Positions 1 through 7,641 of a DNA stretch of 31,400 bases are shown here, in pieces. This DNA comes from Aalborgiella sp040079635 (GTDB taxonomy: Bacteria > Pseudomonadota > Gammaproteobacteria > Burkholderiales > Burkholderiaceae_C). The translations under genes were made by a program, and so were the position numbers. The notes beneath the pieces were generated by a model. The model saw only the letters and a list, made by a program, of their open reading frames with translations. It made no database searches and had not been told where the DNA came from. The first letter of the stretch is position 1. Every line of letters begins with the position of its first letter. The stretch lies in NCBI GenBank assembly GCA_040079635.1, contig JBEBJY010000030.1:1-31400 (forward strand), read 5' to 3'.

Positions 1-1442
1 GTTACTCAGAGGCGACCTTGCTCGGCGCAATGGAAGGCGCTGGTAAAACGATTGACGACGACGAGCTGCGCGAAGCCATGCAGGAAAAAGGCCTAGGCAC
101 GCCAGCCACCCGCGCCGCGACGATTGAGGGCTTGATCAACGAAAAATACATGCTGCGCGAAGGCCGCGAGCTGATTCCAACCGCCAAAGCCTTCCAGTTG
201 ATGACGCTGTTGCGTGGTTTGGGCGTGGAAGAGCTGTCCCGAGCTGATTTGACTGGCGAGTGGGAGCACAAATTAGCACTCATGGAGCAGGGCAAGCTCA
301 GCCGCGACACGTTTATGACCGAAGTGGCTGAAATGACCAGCCACATGGTCAAAAAAGCCAAAGAATACGACCGCGACACCATTCCTGGCGACTACGCCAC
401 CCTGAAAGCGCCGTGCCCGAACTGCGGCGGCATTGTCAAAGAAAACTACCGCAGGTATACCTGTACTGGTAAAACAGCGGATGCAGAGGGCTGTGGCTTC
501 TCCTTCGGCAAAACGCCAGCAGGTCGCACCTTTGAAGTGGCAGAAGTTGAGCAATTCTTAACCGACCGCAAAATCGGCCCCTTGGAAGGCTTCCGCTCCA
601 AAGCGGGCTGGCCGTTCACGGCTGAAATGGTTATCAAGTTCGACGAAGAGACCAAAAACTACAAGCTGGAGTTCGACTTTGGCGACGATAAAAATGCCGA
701 TGGCACAGGCGAAATCGTCGATTTCTCCAGCCAAACCAGCTTGGGCGCATGCCCCAAATGTGGCAGCGCGGTGTTTGAATACGGCAAAAACTACGTCTGT
801 GAAAAGTCCGTCCCCACCATGGCACAAGCCACGCCGAGTTGTGACTTCAAGAGCGGCCAAGTCATTTTGCAGCAGCCGATTGAACGCGCGCAATTAACCC
901 AATTGCTAGAAACTGGTAAAACCGACTTGTTGGATAAATTCGTCTCCATGCGCACCCGCCGTGGCTTCAAAGCGCATTTGGCGTGGGACAAAGAGGCCGG
1001 CAAGGTGATTTTTGAGTTCGCACCGTCCAAGTTTCCACCGCGTAAAACCGCAGCGGGCGCACCGGCACGTGCGACGAAAACACCGTTCGGCAAAACCGTA
1101 GCCGCCAAAACCCCCGCAGCTAAGAAGGTTGCGGCTAAAAAAGCGCCAGCGAAGAAGGCTGCTACTAAATCGACGGCGGCAGCAAAACCAAAAGCCCCTC
1201 GCAAAGTCTCAGCCAGCGGCGGTTTGAAGCCTAGCGACGCTTTGGCAGCAGTGATTGGCGGTGAACAAGTCTTGCGCACCCAAGTGATCAAGAAAATGTG
1301 GGATTACATCAAAGCCAATAACCTGCAAGACGCCAAAGACAAACGCTCTATCAACGCCGATGCCAAGCTGTTAGCCGTGTTCGGCAAACCGCAGGTGACG
1401 ATGTTTGAGCTGGCGGGCATTGTGGGTAAGCATCTGAGCTGA
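1..1442 (+). CDS. topB: DNA topoisomerase III, C-terminal part with SWIB domain (5' end outside window)
   Basis: The reading frame is open from the left edge, so this is the 3' portion of a larger gene; the codons before the first TTG (18-20) read YSEAT, as expected inside a type IA topoisomerase. The visible part starts near the family motif GLGTPATRAATIEGLI, counted here from that TTG at about residues 25-40. Two zinc-ribbon-like cysteine clusters follow (C133, C136, C149, C159 and C245, C248, C261, C275), each with a topoisomerase C-terminal repeat. Next comes an Ala/Lys-rich histone H1-like linker (about 360-395) and a SWIB/MDM2-type domain (about 400-474). The enzyme relaxes and decatenates DNA by single-strand passage. 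The repeat-type C-terminus favours TopB over TopA, but the catalytic core is not visible. It converges on the OmpA gene with a repeat between them. Confidence 0.85.
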   Translation, partial: YSEATLLGAMEGAGKTIDDDELREAMQEKGLGTPATRAATIEGLINEKYMLREGRELIPTAKAFQLMTLLRGLGVEELSRADLTGEWEHKLALMEQGKLSRDTFMTEVAEMTSHMVKKAKEYDRDTIPGDYATLKAPCPNCGGIVKENYRRYTCTGKTADAEGCGFSFGKTPAGRTFEVAEVEQFLTDRKIGPLEGFRSKAGWPFTAEMVIKFDEETKNYKLEFDFGDDKNADGTGEIVDFSSQTSLGACPKCGSAVFEYGKNYVCEKSVPTMAQATPSCDFKSGQVILQQPIERAQLTQLLETGKTDLLDKFVSMRTRRGFKAHLAWDKEAGKVIFEFAPSKFPPRKTAAGAPARATKTPFGKTVAAKTPAAKKVAAKKAPAKKAATKSTAAAKPKAPRKVSASGGLKPSDALAAVIGGEQVLRTQVIKKMWDYIKANNLQDAKDKRSINADAKLLAVFGKPQVTMFELAGIVGKHLS

Positions 1443-1470
1443 TTTGAATGGTGCTTTTGAAAACACCTAA

Positions 1471-1530
1471 TTTGATATAAATAAGATAGCTTATTAGGTA
1501 ATAAATACGCCGGCTAGAGGTGTATTTATT
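1471..1530 (+). repeat. Dispersed repeat copy R1 (best double hairpin)
   Basis: This copy lies between convergent topB and the OmpA gene. The core AATAAATACGCC (1500-1511), loop GGCTAGA and GGTGTATTTATT (1519-1530) form a 12-bp stem with a single G-T pair. The first stem is degenerate. Because it sits between converging genes it could act as a two-way terminator, which is inference. Confidence 0.85.
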
Positions 1531-1537
1531 GAGTAAA

Positions 1538-2701
1538 TTATCGTGTGCCAATCACTTCAACCACCACTCTGCGGTCTGGCTGCAAGCAAGCTATCAATTT
1601 TGCTGTTGCTTTATTACCTTTGCAATCGTCTGCTTGGGTGACGGGTTGTGTTTCGCCTTTGGCAGTCGCAGATATTTTTGTACTGTCTACACCCCCAGAG
1701 CTAACCAAATAAGACTTCACAGAGTCAGCGCGTTCGGCTGATAATTTTTCGTTATAGGCAGCTGTTCCTAAGCGGTCTGTATGGCCTTCCACGCTGATCA
1801 CGTCATAAATTGTCCCTTTTAGTTCGCCCGCAAAGGTGTCTAAAGCCATTTTTCCTTCTGGCCGCACCATTGATTTATCAAAAGCAAACAAAGAATCAGC
1901 TGAAAAGCTAACTCTGCGTGGTACGGGTGCCACCACAACAACTGGCGGTGGTGGGGTAATGACAACCACTGCAACTGGTACAGGCTCTGGCGCAGGTGCA
2001 ACGTAGACGGGGGTTGCTACGGCACGTGGTGCAGGCGTTGTGGTGCGCCCAAGCGGGATGACCAAGCTGACGGTGTACATATTCACACCGCCCCGATTAC
2101 CAATCGCGTCGTTAACACGTAAATGCTCGACTTCACCGCGAACGAACAAGGATGGGTTCACTTCATACTGAACGCCAGCACCTATTTTGTAGTTAACGGC
2201 ATTTTTGCTTGGCGTGGCGTTTGGAATTCGCACTGCGCCCGTGCTTTGGAAGGTGTCACGCGCATTGGCATACTGAATGCCTGCTCTACCCAGTGCTGAC
2301 CAGCGCTGGGTTAATGGCAAGGTGGCAACCAAATCTACATTGGCACCTTGTAGCTTGATTTGTCCGTTATACGTACCGGCGGGCACGGTGGTGCTGTTGA
2401 AATCAAACTTGCCGAGATTGAAATAACCGGCTTCAACGGCAAAATTCCGATTGAACTGGTAGCCGCCAAAAATTTTGTAAACCATGTCAGTTTCATTTTT
2501 TGTCATGCCGGATCGGCTCGCCCCCTCAGCGGCTAATCTGGCAGAAATTCTGGGTTCATCAATGCGTGCCTGCGATTGACCTAAAGCGATGCCTCCGTAG
2601 GCATAACTCGGACTGTAGTCGTCTTGTGCGAATGCGGTAACTGATATCAAACTGCCAAGTGCTGCAAGACTTAACACGCTAAGGGTATGGGTATTTTTCA
2701 T
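1538..2701 (-). CDS. OmpA-family outer membrane protein
   Basis: This 387-residue protein has a Sec signal peptide (about 1-25, cleavage after AFA). An eight-stranded OmpA-type beta-barrel follows (about 30-218), then a Pro/Val-rich linker (about 222-262) and a C-terminal OmpA peptidoglycan-binding domain (about 264-385). The last contains VEGHTDRLG and the YNEKLSAERADSVKSYL helix, with D309 and R324 at the expected diaminopimelate-binding positions. C360 and C372 could form the usual OmpA-domain disulfide. The role is to tether the outer membrane to peptidoglycan and perhaps form a small pore. The start has a weak AAAGAA ribosome site. It is 61 bp downstream of the DUF3494 gene on the same strand and may be co-transcribed with it. 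Confidence 0.9.
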   Translation of the reverse strand: MKNTHTLSVLSLAALGSLISVTAFAQDDYSPSYAYGGIALGQSQARIDEPRISARLAAEGASRSGMTKNETDMVYKIFGGYQFNRNFAVEAGYFNLGKFDFNSTTVPAGTYNGQIKLQGANVDLVATLPLTQRWSALGRAGIQYANARDTFQSTGAVRIPNATPSKNAVNYKIGAGVQYEVNPSLFVRGEVEHLRVNDAIGNRGGVNMYTVSLVIPLGRTTTPAPRAVATPVYVAPAPEPVPVAVVVITPPPPVVVVAPVPRRVSFSADSLFAFDKSMVRPEGKMALDTFAGELKGTIYDVISVEGHTDRLGTAAYNEKLSAERADSVKSYLVSSGGVDSTKISATAKGETQPVTQADDCKGNKATAKLIACLQPDRRVVVEVIGTR

Positions 2702-2737
2702 AAGATTCTTTCAGATGTTTTATTGATGTAAACGTAA

Positions 2738-2749
2738 TGAACCGGTTCA
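2738..2749. promoter_or_regulatory. Perfect 12-bp palindrome between DUF3494 and OmpA genes
   Basis: TGAACCGGTTCA is self-complementary over its full length and lies in the 61-bp gap upstream of the OmpA gene. It could be an operator for a dimeric regulator or a chance palindrome. No promoter elements were assigned around it. Confidence 0.25.
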
Positions 2750-2762
2750 CCGGGCCACGTGT

Positions 2763-3701
2763 TTAAGGGGCAACAATGGTGGTGTTGACCATGGTGACTG
2801 AGGCTGTCATGCTCAGTGCACGACCCACCAAGGTGGTTTGCATGGCTTGACCAGCGGTTGAAATCGTGACACCTGCTGGTGCGATGATGGTGCCCACCAT
2901 GCTGCTACCGTCTTCAATACGTGCGGCACTACCGACTTTCCAAAATACGTTTTTAGCCTGCGCGCCATTGATAAGCGTGATGCTGCGCGGTGAAGCACTC
3001 AAGCCCACTGTTAACGATGATGCACTTTGAAAGACCCAAACGGCATCGCTATTGCCTTGTCCATCCAGCGTCAAATTGCCACTGGTCAAATTAAATGACC
3101 CCCCAGCTGCGGTATATACAGCGGGCGCTAAGACCAAACCACCCAACTGGCCAGCGCCTGGGTCACTGCCTGGTGGCAGTGCTGCCAAGGTGTTGTATGC
3201 AGATTGAATGTCGGAAAGCGCTTGTGTAGCGACGGCCATGCTCGTTAACGTGCCTGGAGCCGGTGGCGCGCAATAGATACTGCCGTTGACGCCGCCCACA
3301 TTTAGCGGCGTTTGTGTATAAACGTTCGTTGCATCATGAAAACCGGTGTTTAAAGTGCAAGCTGCCGTTGTGCCTAGGTGTCCGTTGACAACAGTGTTCA
3401 CGCCTTGGTTGGTAACGCCCGCAGCGCCACCAAAAACTCCAAAACTTGCGGCAGAACCTAAGTTTGGTGTGTTAACGGGTGTACTTGGCGCTCCTGGAAC
3501 AACAGGTGGATTTGTGGTTGTTCCTGCGGCTCCAGGTGTTGCAGTTGTGCCAGGTGTAGAAGCAATAGGCGTTGGTGTATTGTTTGCGTCACTACCTAAA
3601 ATTGGATCAAGCCCACCGCCGCCACAGGCAACTAAAAAAGTTGTTAACAGCGCAGGAAATAGACAAACCGGTTGTTTGAAGTGTTTGTTTAAGAGTTTCA
3701 T
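2763..3701 (-). CDS. DUF3494 (ice-binding-like) lipoprotein
   Basis: The 312-residue product begins with a lipoprotein signal whose lipobox is LVAC (Cys26), followed by a Gly stretch and a Thr/Pro/Gly-rich spacer (to about residue 80). The rest resembles the DUF3494 beta-solenoid: LGSAASFGVFGGAAGVTNQG at the start, GNLTLDGQGNSDAVWVFQ in the middle and a closing run of IIAPAGVTIS and GRALSMTASVTM. Such proteins are known as ice-binding or adhesin-like surface proteins, but many lack ice activity, so the function here is not settled. I chose the ATG at 3701 because AAGAAAGA lies just before it; an in-frame ATG at 3731 would put ten charged residues ahead of the lipoprotein signal. Confidence 0.82.
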   Translation of the reverse strand: MKLLNKHFKQPVCLFPALLTTFLVACGGGGLDPILGSDANNTPTPIASTPGTTATPGAAGTTTNPPVVPGAPSTPVNTPNLGSAASFGVFGGAAGVTNQGVNTVVNGHLGTTAACTLNTGFHDATNVYTQTPLNVGGVNGSIYCAPPAPGTLTSMAVATQALSDIQSAYNTLAALPPGSDPGAGQLGGLVLAPAVYTAAGGSFNLTSGNLTLDGQGNSDAVWVFQSASSLTVGLSASPRSITLINGAQAKNVFWKVGSAARIEDGSSMVGTIIAPAGVTISTAGQAMQTTLVGRALSMTASVTMVNTTIVAP

Positions 3702-3815
3702 AGTATCTTTCTTGCGGATGGACCGCATCATGAGCTTGCTGATGATGTGATCGTAGAAAAATACATACGATGTAACTGTGCGTTACCGCACATAATATGA
3801 ATAAGAATTCTTAAA

Positions 3816-3872
3816 TTTTGCTATATTATTTATAGCTGCTTCGTCAATAAAAACGGTAGCTAGATGTATACT
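3816..3872 (+). repeat. Dispersed repeat copy R2 (degenerate)
   Basis: The first stem GCTATA-N5-TATAGC is intact. The core has drifted to CAATAAAAACGGTAGCTAGATG. It is the least conserved copy outside genes. Confidence 0.6.
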
Positions 3873-4062
3873 TATATATTAAAAGTATTAACTTTAAAAT
3901 TGTATAATTACACTTTGAAGAATAGTAATCTGAACTGACACCCTATAAACCAATGCAGAAAACACCCAAACTATCGAGAGCGCACAACGGCCATCGCACT
4001 AGAGTTGCAACATCTGGGCTTGCATGTGATTGGGTTGAAGATTTTGTGGTGAAGGTGGTCGA

Positions 4063-4121
4063 TTTTGCTATTTTTTTATAGCTATGCAGGCAATAAATAC
4101 GCCTATTAGAGGCATATTTAA
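4063..4121 (+). repeat. Dispersed repeat copy R3
   Basis: GCTAT-N6-ATAGC is followed by AGGCAATAAATACGCC, then TATTAGA in place of GGCTAGA, then GGCATATTT. AAATACGCC and GGCATATTT pair with one mismatch. It lies just downstream of the binding-protein gene stop. Confidence 0.85.
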
Positions 4122-4138
4122 GCCCTAAAATTTGATTT

Positions 4139-5284
4139 TCAGTGAATAAACTTCCCACCCCGCCCAATGATGGTCAGGTCGGAAAAGTTTGAGCCTTCGT
4201 GCGATTTGGCGCTGTAGTTGATGGTGAAACCGCCCATGTTGTAGTCTTTGAGCGACTCCAGCGCGAGTATCAAACCCTCGCGGCTCAGGCCACGGCCAGC
4301 GCGTTTGAGACCTTCGGTCAGCACTTTGGCGGCTAAAAAGCCTTCTAGGCTGGAGAAGTCAAATTCTTTTTGACCAGACTCTGTCATGCGTTGCTGGTAT
4401 TCGCGGACGATCACGCTGTTGCCTTGAAACGGAAACGGCACCACTTGCGAAATCACCACGCCAGTGCCTGCTTCGCCCAATTCCTCCGCCAATGCGCTGG
4501 AGCCCACAAAACTGACGTTGAAAAACTGCCCGCCAAAACCTTTGGCACGCGCTTGTTTGATGAAGGCTGCGCTGGATTTGTAAGCGGTGATTTGCACCAC
4601 CGCTTCGGGTGCGGTTTTCAAAATCTCGTCGAGCGATTTTGCAACGTCAATCGTATTGCGTTCTACTGTCGCTGTAGCTACAGCCTTCATTTGACGTTTG
4701 GTTAAAGCGCGCGTTACGCCTTCTAATCCCGCTTTGCCGTAAGCGTCGTTTTGGTAAAACACAGCAATTTTCTTCACACCCAGTGTCGTTAAATGCTGCA
4801 CGATGCGTTCAGTTTCATCAAAATAACTGGCACGCACGTGGAAAAGCTGGCGTGAAAACGGCTCGCGCAGGCCTTGTGCGCCAGTGAAGGGGCCGATCAA
4901 GGGCACTTTGGCGTCGTTGATGGTTGGCAATGCCGCTAAAGTTGTGGGCGTGCCGACCGAGCCAATCAGCGCAAACACTTGGTCGTCATTCAGCAGTGCT
5001 TTGACGGCCAAGGCCGCCTTTTCTGGCTCATAGCCATCGTCGCGTGACACCAGTTTGATCTGCCTGCCGTTGATGCCGCCCGCCTTGTTCACCGCGTCAA
5101 ACTGCGCTTTGATACCCGCTTGCATGCGCAAACCCAGCTGTGCTGCGGGGCCAGTGAGGGCTGCAAATTGACCAATGGTCACTTCGCGTTCTGAAACGCC
5201 TTGTTGTGCAAAAAGCACCGAGCTGGAAACCAGCAAAGCTGTTGAAACAAGGGATTTAAAGATCATTGGAGTAAAAATTTTCAT
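4139..5284 (-). CDS. ABC transporter substrate-binding protein, branched-chain amino-acid type
   Basis: The product of about 381 residues has a signal peptide ending near VLFAQQ and a Peripla_BP_6 (LivJ/LivK-like) fold. Family markers are VTIGQFAALTGPAAQLG near the start, GGINGRQIKLVSRDDGYEP, LIGSVGTPTTLAALP, IAVFYQNDAYGKAGLEG and the C-terminal DLTIIGRGGKF. It should bind an amino acid or similar small ligand in the periplasm and pass it to an ABC permease. No permease or ATPase gene is adjacent, so it is an orphan and its ligand is unknown. I placed the start at 5284 because the signal peptide begins there; upstream in-frame ATGs would add about 70 unlikely residues. No good ribosome site is visible at either of the candidate starts (5284, 5266). 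Confidence 0.85.
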   Translation of the reverse strand: MKIFTPMIFKSLVSTALLVSSSVLFAQQGVSEREVTIGQFAALTGPAAQLGLRMQAGIKAQFDAVNKAGGINGRQIKLVSRDDGYEPEKAALAVKALLNDDQVFALIGSVGTPTTLAALPTINDAKVPLIGPFTGAQGLREPFSRQLFHVRASYFDETERIVQHLTTLGVKKIAVFYQNDAYGKAGLEGVTRALTKRQMKAVATATVERNTIDVAKSLDEILKTAPEAVVQITAYKSSAAFIKQARAKGFGGQFFNVSFVGSSALAEELGEAGTGVVISQVVPFPFQGNSVIVREYQQRMTESGQKEFDFSSLEGFLAAKVLTEGLKRAGRGLSREGLILALESLKDYNMGGFTINYSAKSHEGSNFSDLTIIGRGGKFIH

Positions 5285-5428
5285 TGAAACATCAGAAATA
5301 TATGAATCACTGACTATAAGTAAAAGCGCCGTAAACAACAACGATGAGATCACTGCGCTGTTGGTATTTCGGCAAAAGCATAGCCAAATAATAATAAAAC
5401 AAAACACATGCCTTTTAAAAATGCTGTT

Positions 5429-5443
5429 TGGCTCGAAAATTGC
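5429..5443 (+). promoter_or_regulatory. Sigma-54 (RpoN) type promoter of the ammonium channel gene
   Basis: TGGCTCGAAAATTGC matches the -24/-12 consensus (TGGCACG, four bases, TTGC) with one mismatch and exact spacing between GG and GC. The predicted transcript starts near 5455, about 70 bases before the gene. This fits nitrogen control by NtrC and RpoN, but I found no convincing NtrC site upstream. Confidence 0.72.
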
Positions 5444-5451
5444 TTTATAAA

Positions 5452-5485
5452 GGTGCATTTTTGATAAGTCTAAAATAAATGCACC
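5452..5485 (+). promoter_or_regulatory. Inverted repeat at the predicted transcript start of amt
   Basis: GGTGCATTT (5452-5460) and AAATGCACC (5477-5485) are perfect nine-base arms separated by 16 bases. The arms contain NtrC-like half-sites (GGTGCA, TGCACC) but in outward order, unlike a normal NtrC box. It could instead be a 5' UTR hairpin. Confidence 0.35.
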
Positions 5486-5527
5486 GATAAAAGTCAAATA
5501 AAGAGATATTCAAACAAGGGAGTTGAG

Positions 5528-6730
5528 ATGGATGCACTGAAACAGGGCGCGGATGCGCTCTTTATTTTGTTGGGCGCGATCATGGTGCTGGCCATGCATG
5601 CGGGTTTTGCCTTTTTGGAGCTGGGCACCGTGCGCAAAAAAAACCAGGTGAATGCCTTGGTCAAAATTTTGGTCGACTTCTCCATGTCCACAGTTGTGTA
5701 CTTTATGGTGGGGTACAGCGTGGCCTATGGCACCAATTTTTTTATGGGCGCGGAGCAATTAGCTGAGAAAAATGGCTACGAGTTGGTCAAATTCTTCTTT
5801 TTGCTGACTTTTGCTGCCGCCATTCCTGCCATCATTTCAGGCGGGATTGCCGAACGAGCCAAGTTTTGGCCACAACTGATCGCCACAGCCGTCATCGTTG
5901 GTTTGTTTTACCCGCTGTTTGAGGGCGTGGCTTGGGCCAACAAGTTTGGCATTCAAGACTGGATCAAAGCCACCACGGGCGAAAATTTCCGCGACTTTGC
6001 CGGCAGTATCGTCGTTCATGCCGTGGGCGGCTGGATTGCTTTGCCAGCGGTGATTTTGCTGGGCGCACGCTCAAACCGTTATCGCAAAGACGGCACCATC
6101 AGTGCACACCCACCGTCAAGCATCCCGTTTTTGGCGCTGGGCGCTTGGACGCTATGCGTGGGCTGGTTCGGCTTTAATGTGATGAGCGCGCAAACCATAG
6201 ACAAAATCTCAGGCTTGGTCGCGGTCAATTCCTTGATGGCAATGGTGGGCGGAACTTTGGTGGCGCTGGCTTTGGGCAAAAACGACCCAGGTTTCGTCTA
6301 CAACGGCCCCTTGGCGGGCTTGGTGGCCGTGTGCGCGGGTTCAGACATCATGCATCCGCTGGGTGCGTTGGTGGTTGGCGGCATTGCTGGGGCGATTTTT
6401 GTCGTCATGTTCACCTGGACGCAGAACAAATGGAAGATTGACGACGTGCTGGGAGTTTGGCCATTGCACGGTTTGTGCGGCACGTGGGGCGGCATCGCGG
6501 CGGGTATTTTTGGGACGAAAGCCTTTGGCGGCATGGGCGGCGTGAGCTTGCAAGCGCAGCTGATCGGCACGGCCATGGGCGTGGTGTGGGCGCTGCTGGG
6601 TGGTATCGTGGTTTACGGTTTGCTGAAAGCGTTTATTGGCATTCGCTTGAGTGCTGAAGAAGAGTTTGAAGGCGCAGATTTGTCGATACATAAAATCGGT
6701 TCTACGCCTGACCGTGAAGTGAGCTGGTAA
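5528..6730 (+). CDS. amtB: Ammonium transporter (Amt family)
   Basis: This 400-residue protein has about eleven membrane segments and the full Amt signature. The twin pore histidines are H164 (in SIVVHAVGG) and H314 (in WPLHGLCGTWGG), the structural Asp is D157 (RDFAGS), and the family motif LTFAAAIPAIISGGIAERAKF spans about residues 93-113. It conducts ammonium across the inner membrane. The C-terminal tail EEEFEGADLSIHKIG is typical of bacterial Amt proteins and is a known contact region for PII. No extra N-terminal signal segment is present. GGGAG sits eight bases before the ATG. Unusually for a bacterial amt gene, no glnK is adjacent, so PII control would come from elsewhere. A sigma-54-type promoter lies upstream. 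Confidence 0.95.
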   Translation: MDALKQGADALFILLGAIMVLAMHAGFAFLELGTVRKKNQVNALVKILVDFSMSTVVYFMVGYSVAYGTNFFMGAEQLAEKNGYELVKFFFLLTFAAAIPAIISGGIAERAKFWPQLIATAVIVGLFYPLFEGVAWANKFGIQDWIKATTGENFRDFAGSIVVHAVGGWIALPAVILLGARSNRYRKDGTISAHPPSSIPFLALGAWTLCVGWFGFNVMSAQTIDKISGLVAVNSLMAMVGGTLVALALGKNDPGFVYNGPLAGLVAVCAGSDIMHPLGALVVGGIAGAIFVVMFTWTQNKWKIDDVLGVWPLHGLCGTWGGIAAGIFGTKAFGGMGGVSLQAQLIGTAMGVVWALLGGIVVYGLLKAFIGIRLSAEEEFEGADLSIHKIGSTPDREVSW

Positions 6731-6754
6731 TTTATTTGGTACATGGCGGCTTAT

Positions 6755-6817
6755 TTTTGCTATTAATTTAATAGCTTCATAGGTAATTAATACGCCGGCT
6801 AGAGGCTTAAAATGCCT
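6755..6817 (+). repeat. Dispersed repeat copy R4, with terminator-like hairpin
   Basis: The first stem GCTATTAA-T-TTAATAGC is perfect. The core reads AGGTAATTAATACGCCGGCTAGAGGC. At its end AGAGGC (6801-6806) pairs with GCCTCT (6814-6819). The copy lies between convergent amt and the YiiX-like gene and may end both transcripts, which is inference. Confidence 0.85.
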
Positions 6818-6828
6818 CTTCCGACGGT

Positions 6829-7590
6829 TTATTCTGAAGAAGCCTGTGCCCAGGTCAAAAAATGGTGGTCAAAGCCGACTTCTATGGTCGGTTTGACGAT
6901 TTGAAAGTAGGGCGACACATCAAAATCACGCGGCACATACAAGCTGTGGTGGCGGATGTGCAGCAGTTCGCGCGAGCTGCCTGCGTGCGGATTGCCTAGC
7001 AAATCAACGGCTGGCAGCGTCTCCACCGTTGGCAAAATCGGGTAGTTGACTGAGGCAAACGCCTCGGCCACCAGCGTCGAGCAAATCGCCCGTGTCGGGT
7101 CGCCACTGCCCAAAGACAGCATTTGCCTGCGCCAGCGCATGGGCACGGGCGGGTTGGGCAGCAGGTAGCGGGCAAGGTCAACGATGTTTTTCATGTCGTA
7201 CTGCAAGCCTACCCGCGCCAAGGCAAAGTTGCAAACGGTTTTGCGTTCCGCTTCACTCAGGCTAACCGGGCGGCAAACGCGGCAGTGAAAGCCGGTGAAA
7301 TGCGCTAACGGCACCAAGCGCACGCCGTGCACCATGTCGGCTTCTAAAAATTGGCTCTCTCCCGTGGCAGATTTGCCCACATACAGCGCCGCATGCGACC
7401 AGGTCGATTGCGTCAAATACTTGATCGCGCTGCTCACCCGCGATGTGCCTTCCACCAGCAGCACATCACCCGTTTGCAGCACTTGCGCCAGTAAATCGGT
7501 GCGTGTGGGTGCAGCCGTGCCCGCTGTGTGGCCTGGCTCGCTTAAATAGCGGCTCAGGCGCTTGCCGAGTCGTTGTTTGAGGCTGTTCAT
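6829..7590 (-). CDS. YiiX/YebB-like permuted NlpC/P60 (papain-fold) protein
   Basis: The 253-residue product shows the circularly permuted NlpC/P60 arrangement. The catalytic His comes first (H66 in TWSHAALYVG), an acidic residue follows (E83 in FLEADMVHG), and the Cys comes late (C170 in AICSTLVAEAF). Members of this group are thought to be hydrolases acting on amide or lipid-linked substrates; the substrate here is unknown. No signal peptide or membrane segment is evident, so it is probably cytoplasmic or peripheral. The ATG has no clear ribosome site. A weak -10-like CACAAT (7597-7602) ends exactly six bases before it, as in several other genes of this window. Confidence 0.75.
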   Translation of the reverse strand: MNSLKQRLGKRLSRYLSEPGHTAGTAAPTRTDLLAQVLQTGDVLLVEGTSRVSSAIKYLTQSTWSHAALYVGKSATGESQFLEADMVHGVRLVPLAHFTGFHCRVCRPVSLSEAERKTVCNFALARVGLQYDMKNIVDLARYLLPNPPVPMRWRRQMLSLGSGDPTRAICSTLVAEAFASVNYPILPTVETLPAVDLLGNPHAGSSRELLHIRHHSLYVPRDFDVSPYFQIVKPTIEVGFDHHFLTWAQASSE

Positions 7591-7641
7591 GCACTTATTG
7601 TGGCATGGGGCGTGGCGGTAATGAGTGGGTTTGAAACCGTT

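Larger units (their letters stand above)
3702..4138. other. AT-rich gap with two repeat copies and a small higher-GC island
   Basis: No convincing gene is present in this 437-bp gap. It holds the promoter region of the DUF3494 gene, repeat copies R2 and R3, and between them an island (about 3945-4060) that is clearly richer in G and C than its flanks. On the plus strand the island has one frame encoding RTTAIALELQHLGLHVIG and another open from ATG 3954 that ends in repeat R3. Neither was recognised; a decayed gene fragment is possible. Confidence 0.5.

Noticed and set aside
1060..1190. Ala/Lys-rich repeats in topoisomerase III as a possible foreign or low-complexity insertion
   Set aside because: Lysine-alanine linkers before SWIB domains are normal in Burkholderiales proteins, and a similar tail occurs in PhaM in this window.
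3943..4167. Minus-strand open frame of 74 codons in the gap before the binding-protein gene
   Set aside because: It overlaps the end of the binding-protein gene, and much of it is antisense translation of repeat R3 (SNRRIYCLHSY), so it is an artefact of the repeat.
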